Origin: Corythucha ciliata | Taxonomy: Eukaryota > Arthropoda > Insecta > Hemiptera > Tingidae | NCBI GenBank assembly: GCA_038030265.1 | Contig: CM075938.1 | Span: 42,835,189-42,899,188, forward strand | Reading direction: 5' to 3' | Length of the DNA: 64,000 nt | In this document: piece after piece, positions 35,890 to 47,288 of the stretch | Numbering within the stretch: the first letter of the stretch is position 1 | How the letters are laid out: each line of letters opens with the position of its first letter | Position numbers and translations under genes: made by a program | The notes under the pieces: model-generated | What the model was told of the DNA's origin: nothing | Database searches by the model: none | What the model saw: only the letters and a program-made list of their open reading frames with translations

Positions 35890-36700
35890 ACGGGATAAAT
35901 GACTCCGGTTGGCGAACGGACCAACAACGAACGAACGAAACAAACCGTTCAGACGAACCGATGAAGTGGTTCCACTTCTCCGCCGATGCCACCGTTCTAT
36001 GGCCAGCGGCTTTCTCATGCCACACTGGCTTCTAGCCATGCACAATCAAAAGTAGCACTGGACATATTACTGATCCCACAGCTTGGAATCCTTGCATGGT
36101 CACGTGGTTGGCACTTTGGATACACCTAAGCTGAACGCACGCCAACACGGCACGGATTATCCCGGAAAGTATACACGAATCGAACCCGAATCGATGGACT
36201 GAATTGAATATTCAGTCACAAAAACTGAGGAGCACCTAACGACGTTCTATTCTCCGTGTTGGATGGAATGAAAATCGTCGAAAGGAGTCAAATCACCGTC
36301 AAACCGAATGCAAAGTCTCTTTTTTACGTGAAAACCTTTAGGTCGGTCGTCCAGTCGCAGCGTTTTCGAGCGGCGCTAGCGCGCGACTACAACGAGCTTA
36401 GGTACAGCCCCAAGGCTCCGGTCGTCCACTGGCACTGTTTTCGAGCGGCGCTACAACGAGCGCACATCTCAAAGGCTTGAATTGAATGTGGCATTGTCCA
36501 CTGCAGGCTTAGCTGCATCAGTGCATTCAATTAAAGCCTTTGGAATGTACGCTTATTGTGTAGCACCGCTTGAAAACGCTTCCAGAGGACGACAGGCCTT
36601 AAACTCTCCGTGAAGAGCCGGGGCCCGCCACGCGCTGCCTCAGATCTTCGGCCATTAATGTCGTTCAACAACATCACACACAGTCCTTGGCCCCAGTACG
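35890..36700. repeat. Dispersed repeat family, copy 2
   Basis: This is colinear with 10,820-11,320 and, on its left, with 47,060-47,240 (CCGTTCAGACGAACCG, GATGCCACCGTT, ATCAAAAGTAGCACTG). It contains an imperfect direct duplication around GTTTTCGAGCGGCGCTACAA (36,360 and 36,440) and an inverted echo of it near 36,570. Confidence 0.6.
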
Positions 36701-37749
36701 TTATTAAGGGATACTGGGCTGTGATTTTAGAGCATCGGAAGGCAATCGGCCCCTTCGTGTGTTAACAAGGTTTTGACCCAACTCAAAGTATAATGAAATC
36801 TGCAGCCATCCACGATCATTTCCACAACAAAAATGGAAATAAAATGCGTCATTGAAACCGCCGCAATTTGAGCACATGCGGCCACGAAAAACTGTTGGAA
36901 GATTATACATTTTCAACTATTTTTTGAGCTTGGGTGACCCACGCTTGGGCTCAATTTGCGGCGGGCCTAATTGCCAAAATTTCTTCTGGTACTTTACGTA
37001 CCAATGGGTATGCTGAGTAACAAGACATATACTTAGTGAGAAGATTGCACCCAAGTTGCGATCCAGTCTCCGTTTAGACCTCGGACCTTCAGCCACCAGG
37101 GTTAATACTCGTTCCAGTTTCAATTGCCGGGCTGATGAGACCAGGACCGAGTAGCCCTGGTGGCTGAAGATCTGAGGTCGAAACGGCGGAGACTGGGCCG
37201 CATCTTGGGTGCAATCTTCGTGAATGTTTGGTGGGTGCCTAGCCCCCTCCAATCTGTTCTGTAGTGATCTGATAAGCATTCCTCGGCCCATTGGAAGCCC
37301 CCGGTTTGGGATAAAAATCCTCTCAAAAAATTGTCAAGTGGTTAAGTGGGCAGTTTTCACGATTTTGAGCCATTTTTGTGAATGTTTGGATTTGGGACGG
37401 ACTCGGTTTATATGAGTGTCAATGGCGACACGCAGCCGGCCCCATCCCTCTTGGCCCACCTACGAAAACGCCAGCGTCACATGCAGATTTTCTATTTTCT
37501 ATTTCAGATTTTCTAGGCCTTTCTTGCAAAAATAACCGAGGCCGCTTGACCGGGTTTGCTCTGACGGACGGCGAACTCTCAGGAAAATAAGAAGGAGAGG
37601 AAGAAAATACAAACCAAAAACCTACAAATAAATCCAAGTACCTACATACCAAGAGAGAAAAGTGTACCTAATAGTTCAGTCAATGAGTACATTGTGCTTT
37701 ACATCGAAAGGAAAGTAGTGTTTGATTTTTTTTCTCTTGTATTGTTTTC
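36700..37749. other. Non-coding stretch with a 180-bp inverted repeat
   Basis: At 37,040-37,220 two arms starting AAGATTGCACCCAAG and ending CTTGGGTGCAATCTT face each other, both containing a TGGTGGCTGAAG core. A 124-codon minus frame across it (36,917-37,291) is a by-product of the palindrome with no recognised domain. Confidence 0.5.
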
Positions 37750-38669
37750 GTGGGTTAGAATATAAAGAATCTGAGTTTTCGTCGTCCTAACCCCTGTGCT
37801 GATGGTAGGTGAAAAACCGCTGATTTTTTGGGATTTTTCGGGTTGTATGCGAATAACTTTTTTTCTACGCTTCTTCGCTGAACAATAGCTATATTCATGT
37901 TAGTAGATTACAAAATACTCCAAGTTATTCACCAACATCAACGGAGCTATGAATCGCCAACAAAGAGGTAAAATATTCGAAAAAATAATGAAACTTGCCT
38001 ACACAAACGTCTATACCTAAGACTTGATGCGCACCAATGTGTAAGAGGATTAATTGTTATTCATGAAGACGCCAATATGAAAGTTACATAGAGGACCTGC
38101 CATGAAACCTGTATGCCTGTGTACCTGTGTATATCTGTAATCCAAGGGCGATCAGGTGAATAAAACGACTTGGTTAAAGTCAACTCCACAAAAAGAAGAA
38201 AGAATGCCCATTTTCTTGTTTTGGCGAAAATCTTCACTCTTCCCCCCTAACCACCACAACTGGGCCATAAGTTCTTCAGCTGCACTTCATGGTCTATACA
38301 TCATCTGCAGTCTTCACTGCAGTGGCTTTCACTATAAGACATAGTCTTCTGTGAGTATTTGCTGTTCCAGGAGACGATAAAATTAAAATTGTGCGTAGGT
38401 ATGTTGTGATTTTACCTCTTTTTTGGCGATTCATAGCTCTGTTGATGTTGGTTGCACAAAAAAAAACCCAAAGTGTGAATAATTTAAGGTGTTTTGTAGT
38501 CTACTATTATGAATATAGCTATTGTTTAGCTAGGAAGCATAGGAAAGAAGTTATTCGCCCAAAATCGGAAAAATCAAAAAAAAAAAAAAATCGTCGGTTT
38601 TTGGCCAATCCTGAAGTTAGCACGAGGGTTAGGGCGACGAAAACTCAGATTCCTGATCTTCTAACCCAC
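37750..38669. mobile_element. 920-bp foldback element
   Basis: Inverted arms of about 230 bases with ends GTGGGTTAGAATATAAAGAA and its degenerate complement. The arms share AACTCAGATTC and GTCGCCCTAACCC-like blocks, and both reach a TTTTACCTCTTT(G/T)-TTGGCGATTCATAG segment. The central 400 bases are unrelated. I find no clear target duplication. Confidence 0.7.
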
Positions 38670-38679
38670 CAATACTTCA

Positions 38680-39765
38680 AATTAGAGGGTTTTAAGCTTT
38701 TCCGACTTTGCCATTGGCTCGACGCCACAGAACCTGATAGCACTAAATGTAATATTCAATTTCCTATATTTTTCAATGTCTTTGCCGTCTGACCGGAATT
38801 TCTGTTACTTCTCCCCACAAGTGCTTCATTGATACCGTCTGCAGCCACCAGTTTCGTCACGTCCAAATGGAGGCAGACAATTCTTCCCACTATTAGGGAG
38901 TTATTCTCGATTTTATGCGCTGGGTAAGAAAATTATTCAAATGGTTGCACTTTTTACGTCGCTGGCTCTTGGTCTAAAATACAAGCCTAAGACCCACAAA
39001 ATTTGTTCTATTTACGAGGCCGCGTAATAAAATTTAGTGACTCAGTGGGGAGGGAACAGAGCTCAACGCGAACGATTCGTCTTCAGTGACTCCAAACGCT
39101 AAATGGTAGTATACGAAAAATCAAAACTACACGTGACAAATTCCCTCTATGTATGTATGTATGTATGTATTCCCTCTATATTGCCTTCTTCAGCCATTAA
39201 GATAACGAAATTATCTAATAAATGGTAAAACCCGGAGATGGTTGAATACAATCCATCGGAGGTCTGCTGCTATAGGGTTTCAATTGTCTTTCATACCTAT
39301 ATGTATGTATAAATTTAAAACAAACCTCTCTTCACGATGATTAATCAAGACGCGGAAATGCCATTGATGAGAATGGGCTAGACAAAGACCGAAAACCAGT
39401 TTTGACGTTCTTAAAAATACACGTTTCGAGGACAAAATAACATGGTTTTTGTGTATACTGTAGTCCACTGTATGTCGCGACGAACAATCGAATGATTGCA
39501 CACTATAAACGAGCAGTGGCAATATTACAAAACTATAACTTAGCAGGGTGACTAACGCTTGGCTCGGATTTCGTAGATACGAGAGATAACCGTCATTTAT
39601 TTTAGGTGAGAGGACAAAGAAACACTAGATTGGCTCGACACTCCGAAAGTGCCGGGGCGAAATTAATCATTTGGAACGACAAAACGATATAAGTGAGCTA
39701 TAACGATGGTTAAGCTTTGGTTCAGTCTGCTTACAATTAGCAATAAATTATTTCGCCACACTCAC
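38680..39765. other. Non-coding stretch, (ATGT)n microsatellite
   Basis: A short (GTAT)n run lies at 39,150-39,170. No supported gene. If the exon at 39,766-39,874 is real, this is the start of its first intron. Confidence 0.35.
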
Positions 39766-39874
39766 CATTAGTGCACGTTGGCTGTGTGTCCTCTTCAACA
39801 TCCACGATATTCCTTATTGAAAAAACTGATTTTGCCGGTCGATCTTTGGCACGTTGACCTGTTGATAAGTCCAT
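39766..39874 (-). CDS. Putative first coding exon, NK-like homeobox gene
   Basis: The minus-strand ATG (39,874-39,872, context CGAAATGG) opens 36 codons with the run VFSIRNIVDVEED at residues 17-29. The exon then ends at a consensus donor ATG|GTGAGT in phase 1. F-S-I-x-(N/D)-I-hydrophobic near the N-terminus is the form of the eh1/TN motif, which recruits Groucho-type corepressors in many NK and other ANTP-class homeodomain proteins. No homeodomain exon is visible downstream (lower coordinates) in this window, so an intron of many kilobases must be assumed. The frame stays open upstream to 39,982, so an earlier start is possible. A possible initiator lies at 40,166-40,171. Chance occurrence cannot be excluded. 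Confidence 0.4.
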
Positions 39875-40135
39875 TTCGATGCGGCGTGAACAGATTGACA
39901 ACCGATTGAGGAAGGTAGCAGTGTTTTCGCCAGAAAAAAATTGCTTGAGGTCAAAAAGTCGCGTGTTCGTTGAACAAAACAAAGCAATAAACGAAAGAAC
40001 AAAAACAATACGGCAACAACATCTACAACAAAAACCGAGATACTTTCAATTTTATCGTCTCCATAGGGGATTTCTTAAACTATTTTCTTCTTTTTACTTA
40101 AAAGCAAATTACTTGGAAAATAAAATGTTTGAACC

Positions 40136-40171
40136 CACTTCTTTCCGACCGGACTAAGTAAGAGCGACTGA
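40136..40171 (-). promoter_or_regulatory. Possible Inr/DPE core promoter of the exon
   Basis: On the minus strand TCAGTC (plus 40,166-40,171) matches the arthropod initiator, with A(+1) at 40,169. AGAAG at +28 to +32 matches four of five DPE positions. This would give a 5' UTR of about 295 bases to the ATG at 39,874. The motifs are short, so the case rests on their spacing and position. Confidence 0.3.
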
Positions 40172-40179
40172 ACTCAACT

Positions 40180-40940
40180 GATCACGAAGACTCGTTCCCC
40201 CCCACTCGTTGAGTCATGGAGCAAACGCGTGCCCATTGGTAGAGAGAGATTGTGTGCTTGTGGGGAAGAAAAAAATATGGTAAGGACACCCCAGGACCTT
40301 CCTTCTTTCACGCAGGTCCGAAAAAAGTCGTTCCCCAAGAAGTAAAAACAGCATTCGCCTCCTTTAAAACCCCCTATGAGCCAGCGACCACGCCTTTTGT
40401 AACGAAATGATTAAAAAAAATGGCGCCTGGTGTCCAATCCGGAAAGGACTCTTTCTCAAACGAGGCCTGCCTTTTCAAAAGCGCATTATTATCCTCCGCT
40501 ACAGTGAGATAGAGCTTGTGGCAGGTAGGGGTAGACGTAGCGAGAGTGTGAGAGCGAAAACCTAATTGATTTTTATAGACTGTCGGCTCGTAAAACTTAA
40601 CAACGGAGCGAGGGGCGGTTCGAAATTATTATTGAGGCTGCCGCCGCTGTGGGCCTTTAACGTAACAACAGTCAATCGTCCCCCGCCATTCATTACCCCT
40701 CCAAGCACACCACAAAAACTTCTTTCCTTATGTACCTTCTCGTCCCGCGTAAAACGTTACCTCTTGGCTCTTGTGCTCATTGTATAAAATTGTCAGTGGT
40801 CATCTTATATAACAGACCTCAGAGAAGGAGCCCTCATTGTCCTTTTGTCCTTGTCGACGTTAATCAACTCAAGTTCAGTTATAGGGAAATAGTAAAAAGG
40901 GATAAAGGGACCTTATTGATAATTGTCCCATAGTTTTATG
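40180..40940. other. Upstream region of the putative exon
   Basis: No repeat or gene recognised. Short frames at 40,566-40,933 lack any family signal. If the exon is real this is its proximal promoter region. Confidence 0.3.
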
Positions 40941-40948
40941 GCCGTATT

Positions 40949-41078
40949 CAGAGACCTTCCTTTACTTAAGGCCGCCTCAAAGTGCTTCAAAAACAGGTGA
41001 TGCATCTTAATAAACCGTATGATATTTGCACAACTTAAGTCCCGACTTGAGTTAAGGCTCCAATAAGGAAGGTCTCTG
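40949..41078. mobile_element. 130-bp MITE
   Basis: Inverted ends CAGAGACCTTCCTT and AAGGAAGGTCTCTG, with inner GGCC(G)-CCTCA / TTAAGGC pairing. ATT stands directly outside each end, which would fit a 3-bp duplication of PIF/Harbinger type. Confidence 0.65.
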
Positions 41079-41550
41079 ATTGCATTTCAGACATTTAAAT
41101 TCAAATTTTTTTTGTTTCTCCCTTTTTGGCCCACCTCAGGATTTTTACCTAAGATTTATTAAGCTGTAGGCAAATCAAATAAAAGAAACGGCGCAAAATA
41201 AAATCTCAATGAAATTTTTTGGTAATTGGGTGGTCCAGTAAGGCATAGCGTTCGTTTAATATAGCTCCCCTCAGCCAAGAACTCCCGTGCCATATCAACG
41301 GATTTGGTTCACAAGAGTCTCATACGAAAGCGCGTTCATTTCTCATTGCTTGAGTCAATTTTGGGGGCAATTGCAGCAACAGCCGTGCGGTAGCGAAATT
41401 TCAACTAATTCAACCCCCTCTTTCACACCGTTCCCATGGGCCGATTCACCTGGATCACGAACTCGTCCGAGACCAAATTTGGTTGCCCTAAGTCAAAAAT
41501 TGCGACCGTCATCGTGCTAACAAGCGAGGGGCTATATACATATATATTTA

Positions 41551-42979
41551 CAGGGTGGTTCCGTGTAAGTGTGACAAAAATGTTTAGGTAAAACTACTTT
41601 AAAATTGGAGTAAAATGGTACCTTCGGAAGTGTCCTATGTCGATCCGTTCCGGAGTTTTGATTTTTTTTGTGTTTAAAAAAGTAACCAATGCTTGCTTCA
41701 AAAAATCCGCAATTTCTCGGCTTATATCGCACCAAATCCAAAACGTGATGCCATTTTCAGAAACTACCTGAACATTTCCTTTAGGATTGAGGCCATTTTA
41801 TTGCTTAAAATACTCGTCAACACCCAGAAATCTGGCATTTTTCCATAAATTTACGTGGCCTCCAAAATTTGTCCGTTTTACGAAAAGTCACTGTACCCAA
41901 ACAGCTTTCTCAACAGATTTTCGATGTATCACAAAAACTTCCCCGTCTTCTAAGCTTCCTTTTGGCGCGTTCACATTTCATGTTACCACCGACGTTTCTC
42001 ACGAAAACGTCACGAGAATGCACAAAAACCATGTTTTTACGGAACATGGGCCATTGTCTACTGTATTCGTGAAAGGTGCAAGGAGATCGGCAATAAGTGA
42101 GAACAGGATATTTTACCATGGAGATGATATCGCAGGCAAGAGACATTCAATTATACCCCCCCCCCCCCACATACATTTCTGCCGATCTCTGAGCACCCTT
42201 CACTAATATTGTTGGCACCTGGCACATAGGCAATTGCCTATGTTTTTCTGTCAAAATACTGTTTTAGAAAGGGAGGACAGAATATTTTAGGAAGGAGAAG
42301 ATATCGTAGGCAAACGGCATTCAATTATACCCCCCCCCCCCCTGAATCGCGACAATTTAATGAACCACTGATGGGGGAAGGGGTCAAATCGAATGCCTCT
42401 TGCCTTCTCCATGGTAAGATATCCTGTTCTCACTTACAGCCGATCTCCCTGCACCCTTGACGAATACCATAGACAATAATGGCCCATGTTCCGTAAAAAC
42501 ATGGTTTTTGTATATTCTCGTGACGTTTTCGTGAGAAACGTCAGTGGTAACATGAAATGTGAACACGCCAAAAGGAAGCTTAGAAGACGGGGAAGTTTTT
42601 GTGATACATCGAAAATCTGTTGAGAAAGCTGTTTGGGTACAGGGACTTTTCGTAAAACGGACTTTTGGAGGCCACGTAAATTTATGGAAAAAATGTCAGA
42701 TTTCTGGGTGTTGTCGATTATTTCAAGCAATAAAATAACCTCTATCCTAAAGGAAATGTTCCGTAATTTCTGAAAATGGCATTACTTTTCGGATTTGGTG
42801 CGATATAAGCCGAGAAATTGCGGATTTTTTGAAACAAGCATTGGTTACTTTTTTAAACACAAAAAACATCATAACTCCGGAACGGATCGACATAGGACAC
42901 TTCCGAAGGTACCATTTTACTCCACTTTTAACGTATTTTTACCCAATAATTTTTGTCACGCTTATACGGATCCACCCTG
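41551..42979. mobile_element. 1,429-bp foldback, TA-flanked
   Basis: Arms of about 600 bases are inverted copies starting CAGGGTGGTTCCGTGTAAGT. TA lies directly outside both ends (41,549-41,550 and 42,980-42,981), as for Tc1/mariner-type elements. Mirrored open frames in both arms (for example 41,787-42,206 plus and 42,434-42,730 minus) are consequences of the palindrome. The centre carries a direct repeat of about 60 bases ending ATTCAATTATACCCCCCC (42,165 and 42,335). No transposase is encoded. Confidence 0.85.
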
Positions 42980-43175
42980 TACAATAGCAAATTGAACACA
43001 CCTCGGATTCGTGTTCTAAGGGTTCTGAAACGTGGAATAAATGTATCACACCTCAACACTACATCAAAAAACCTCAAATGAAGCACCAGCCTGTAAGTTC
43101 ACTGCTCAGTTTTGGAATGTTCACGGCTTGTCAATTTTTTCGCTACTGGACTCGGACAATTTATCAAGAATATTT

Positions 43176-43463
43176 GGGGGGGGGGGGCGCCGGGCTTTGA
43201 ACCCGGCAGGCGCCTAAGCATCCATCGGGCTCCTACGCCATACCCAGATTTAACTGTGCACTTCACACCCGTACTACGCGGGCGTTTCGGTCGGTGCGCG
43301 GTTTGTTGAACGCACACCGCCGGGAACGCCCACACGAAGCCGAGTGTGCCGTGTCACAGCTCGCCGCAGCCTTATAGTGTAATGGGCAATGGCTGGATTC
43401 GAACCCAGGCCCGCTGAGTTGCGAAGCGAGCATTGTATCCATTACACCATCGAGGCGCGCATC
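43176..43463 (-). mobile_element. Dimeric tRNA-derived SINE, 288 bp
   Basis: An exact 13-bp duplication ATCAAGAATATTT flanks it (43,163-43,175 and 43,464-43,476). Read on the minus strand, the 5' part has an A-box-like TGGTGTAATGG and a perfect B box GGTTCGAATCC (plus 43,395-43,405). The anticodon arm GCTCGCTTCGCA resembles tRNA-Ala(CGC). The 3' part has a second tRNA-like unit with A box TGGCGTAGG and a complete T arm GCCGGG-TTCAAAG-CCCGGC (plus 43,189-43,207). It ends in a C-run rather than poly(A). The acceptor arms do not pair, so these are not functional tRNA genes. Confidence 0.8.
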
Positions 43464-43689
43464 ATCAAGAATATTTACTTTCGATTTCGTTTTTTTATGT
43501 GAAACGTGACTCACCGATGATTATAACTTTACCTCACAATTTTCCAACAAGTTTAGTCCCATTTATGTGAGAGCCGTACGAACAAGCAATAAAGGTCGCC
43601 CAAGTTCGGGCATTATAACCCTAATAAACAAATGTTAGAACCTCTTTATTCATCGCCCGTTTGGATTGTTTTGTTCATATCGCACCCAC

Positions 43690-46600
43690 CGCTTCGTAAT
43701 CGGCGTTCGGCGTTGTGTACTTCAGGCCGAGCGAAGACATAGGGGGAATAGTGAGAGAACTAGGTTCGGTCGTGGGGGAAATTTCTAGCGAATATCCGGA
43801 TTTGGAAATTTATATTGGGGGAGATCTGAACTGCAGGATAGGCGTGGGTAACGCGGGAGATCCCGCTGTATTTGCCGATACGATTTGTAGGTAGACCGTT
43901 CGTCCCTCGACAAAGAATTAAATTAATGCGAGAGGGGAATTAATATTGGATTGTATGGAAAGTTCAGGGTTTTATGTCTTAAATGGTGGATCCATAAGCG
44001 ATACTCCTGGTAAATTTACTTTTTTGGGTCATCAGGGATGCAATGTTATTGATACAATTTGGGTAAATAGTCAAGGCCTTATTTCCTCAGTTGTTGATTT
44101 TTAGGTTTTAGAAGATTGTCTAGTATCGGACCACCTTCCTTGTAGTCTCAAATTTGGAGTTCTGCCGCTAGCGAGGGAAGTCATAGAGCCTTTAATGAGG
44201 AGAAAATTAGGCAACAATTAATTTGTGACAAAGGGAAAAGTGCATTATTCGGAAGCACCATTCAAAATAACTTGGCCATTGATGAAGCCTTTTCTAGCGA
44301 GCAGCTCTACAATATGCTAACGCACTAAATAAAAAATGTATCTATCCAGTTGGGAATGTTGAGCAATGTATGTAAGCGGACAGGGGAATGTAAGCAAGCC
44401 AAGAAGACGATGAAAAATGCACTCAAACTAATTTCCCCCCATAATTTCGACTTCTACCGCAATTTTTTTGAAGCTAAGAAACAGTACAGAAATCTATTGA
44501 AACTACGAAGAAAGAACAAAAATATTATACTTTAAAAACGTGACCGAACAAATCAACCACAATCGCAACCCTCGCATTTTTTGGGATGTTGTTCGAAAAA
44601 TAAAGAAGCCAATTAAGCGCGAGGTTGGGTTCGATGTAGAGGCGTGCAGAGAATATCTCGCGTCTTGTTATCCTGTTAATTGTAAATTGAGTACATTTTC
44701 TGCTCAGGATGTTGCCTTGATTTCCCTTTTAGTTTTAACGAAATTAAAAGCGCAGCGGAAAGACTCAAAAATGGGAAGGCACCCGGCCCGGATTGCATTG
44801 GGAATGAATTTTTGAAAAATCTGCCAAACAAGGGAATAAAGCTCATGCAGGTCATGTTTAACAGAATCCTGTCAGAGGAAACCGTTCCACGGGCTTGGGC
44901 AAAGGCGGAGCTGTTTTTTATTTTCAAGAAGGGTGATCCTCGAAGGCCGGAGAACTACAGAGATATGTATATCCTTGATTAACTGCGTCGCCAAAGTGTT
45001 CACTCAAGTTCTTATAATCGCTTGTCGAACTGGTCAGAATTCTGCAACCCCTTAAAATAAAACCAGAATGGATTCCGGAGGATATAGGCTGTAGGGATAA
45101 TATTCATCTTGTCTTCAGTAATTACCGCCCAATTGATGAAAAGTGGTAGAAAAGTGTACGCATTGTTTGTAGATTTCAGGAAGGCCTTTGACGGAATTGG
45201 CCACTCTCTTCTCTGGAACAAGTTATACTCATTCGGGGTGAGCCGGAAAATAATAAAAATTATGGAAGACCTTTACTCTAAGGCTGCGGTGTCGGCTACC
45301 ATAGGGGGCGTTACTAGGGGCGAATTCCCTGTAACTGAAGGAGTGCTTCAAGGGGACCCTATCTCTCCCCTGCTTTTCTCGATCTTTGTTGACGATTTGG
45401 ATATTTGATGATTGAGAGGGGGTGCGATACCGTCAGCATCAATGAAAGAGTTGGAATAGCCACACTTCCGTTTGCCGACGACTCCGTAGTCTTATCGAAC
45501 ACAAAAGTTGAGGCTCAGCGCAAATTAAACATTCTACTTGAGTATTGTAAAGCAAACAAATTAAAAATAAATACGGAGAAGACAAAAATTGTAATTTTCA
45601 GGAAAGGAGAGTGCCGGAAGGAAAAGGGGACATTCTTTTACGGTAATAGAGAAATTGAAATCGTCAACTCTTACAGATACTTAGGGGTATTATTTTCAAA
45701 TTCGGGTTTTTTTTTGTTTTTTTTTCAAAGCATCCAGGGAGCATCCAGGGGGGTGGCGGCTTCGGCTGGTCTCAGGAGCATTATGAACAGGGGTAGAATC
45801 GAGGCGTGGTCAAGGAGGAAACAGCTTTTTGATAGCCTTGTTCGAACAGTACTAGGTTACGGTAGTGCATGAAACTTGGACTCTAAGGTATTTAGATGAA
45901 CTGGAAGTCATTCAAACCAAGTTCATTAAATCGGTATTTTTCTGGCCTTTGAGGACGCCTAGTCATGTAGTCAGGCTGGAGACCGGAACGGAACATATTA
46001 AAGTTTACATATTTAAAGGTATAATAAAGTGGTGGATTACCTTGTTAAGCACGACCGGCAATCGTGTTGCAAAGATATGATTTCAGAAGATGGTGCTGCT
46101 AGACTCATGGAATACGGATCTTAAATTTAACTGGGCCTCACAAGTCAAAAATCTTATTAGCAGGTTAGGATTTGAATTCCTGTGGGATAATCAAGACGCG
46201 AGTTTGGTTGAACAACATAAATCGGCGCTTATAAGTAAATACAAGGAAGAATGACATGAGGAAGACTTGACCAGACTGAACCAATCAAATTACTATTTTT
46301 TGTATAAAGGCCTGTCCGCATGGCGTTCACCGGACATGTACTCCTCTAATTCGATTTCCTTCCAACTGGTCAGACTGTTAGGTCAGCTAAGAGTAAGTTC
46401 ATTTTTGAAGGCTGTTCTTTACTTTAAAAAGTATAAGTATGTTATAGAGTTTGCGACCAAACGTGCCTGATATGTCATGAATCCCCGGAGAGTCTGCTAC
46501 GCATACGTATCTTATTTGCCCGTATTATGCCCATTTGAGATTAAAATATTTAATTCAATACAAATTCGAAAACCTGGAAGAGGTGTTCGCCATTAATAGT

Positions 46601-46904
46601 CGTATACAAGTTAAAAATGTTGTACTGTACACCATTGAAATGTTAAAATTCAGGAATTCCTTGTTGGGCTAAATGGTCGTCGTTATTTGATTACTCACAA
46701 GTATAAGTTTGGCTAACAATAATCTTACTAACTTGATTGTAATTAGGTTTAGAAATTTCAAACGTATATAATTCATTGTTACTCGGGGAAACGCTATAAA
46801 TTGATATCGCTATATTAACTGTATACTTCCAAGTCTTAGTATCTAGTCTGTCCAAGCTCGCCTGAATATGCTTTATGCGCATAATCAGTGAAATAAATAA
46901 ATGC
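43690..46904 (+). pseudogene. Non-LTR retrotransposon with EN, RT and zinc motif
   Basis: An apurinic-type endonuclease domain covers about 43,710-44,160, with VYFRPSEDI, GGDLNCRIG, and SDHLP at its end. The RT follows at 44,730-45,720: LFVDFRKAFDGI (motif A), GVLQGDPISPLLFSIF (motif B), FADDSVVLS (motif C) and LKINTEKTKIVIFRKG, then YRYLGVLF. The C-terminus (to a stop at 46,672) has CDQTCLICHESPE then ATHTYLICPYYAHLR, the CCHC-type zinc motif common after the RT. At least six frameshifts or stops make it dead. The 5' end is truncated before the endonuclease core. A 3' UTR of about 230 bases ends in (AAAT)n near 46,904. The family resembles I/Jockey-group elements; exact clade not determined. 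Confidence 0.85.
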
Positions 46905-47059
46905 TCACATCGGACTCGATAGGCTATTGCCGACGACCCCTTATGGGGGCGTTTTTGGCTCGGGATGGTTAAAATGGACCTAATATCACTCACTTAAGCC
47001 CTCCGGCGGGTTTATTAAAAATTCCACGGAATCGCGTATCTTTAGAGTTTTCGACCCCT

Positions 47060-47288
47060 AAGGGGGAATCCAACAATCAAATAAACGAGCCGGTCAGACG
47101 AACCGTTTAAGCGGCTACACACCTCCGATGCCGCCGTTTTTGTCCAGCCCCTTCCTGGCAGGATGGCTCCTGGCGACGACCTTGAAATACTCAATGAATC
47201 AAAAGTAGCACTGAGGTCATTTTTTTGAACCTTGGTCGCCTGGTCGAGATGCACTTCAGCTAACCACATAAGGCACCCGAGAAATATA
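47060..47288. repeat. Dispersed repeat family, copy 3, joined to Harbinger 5' DNA
   Basis: The left part (CCGGTCAGACGAACCGTTTA and ATGCCGCCGTTTTTGTCC) matches 35,930-36,060. From CGCCTGGTCGAG (47,248) the sequence instead matches 53,109 onward, the upstream region of Harbinger copy B. Confidence 0.55.

Noticed and set aside
37040..37220. CTGATGAGACC ... GGTCGAAAC, which looks like a hammerhead with a long stem II
   Set aside because: No U16.1-H17 or stem I partner can be placed after GAAAC; the match comes from the two arms of a local palindrome.
41787..42206. A 139-codon plus-strand frame in the foldback
   Set aside because: The same peptide appears in the opposite arm on minus; it is palindrome-derived and has no domain.
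43385..43460. A minus-strand tRNA gene
   Set aside because: B box and anticodon arm are tRNA-like, but acceptor and T stems do not pair and exact 13-bp duplications bracket a larger unit, so it is a SINE head.
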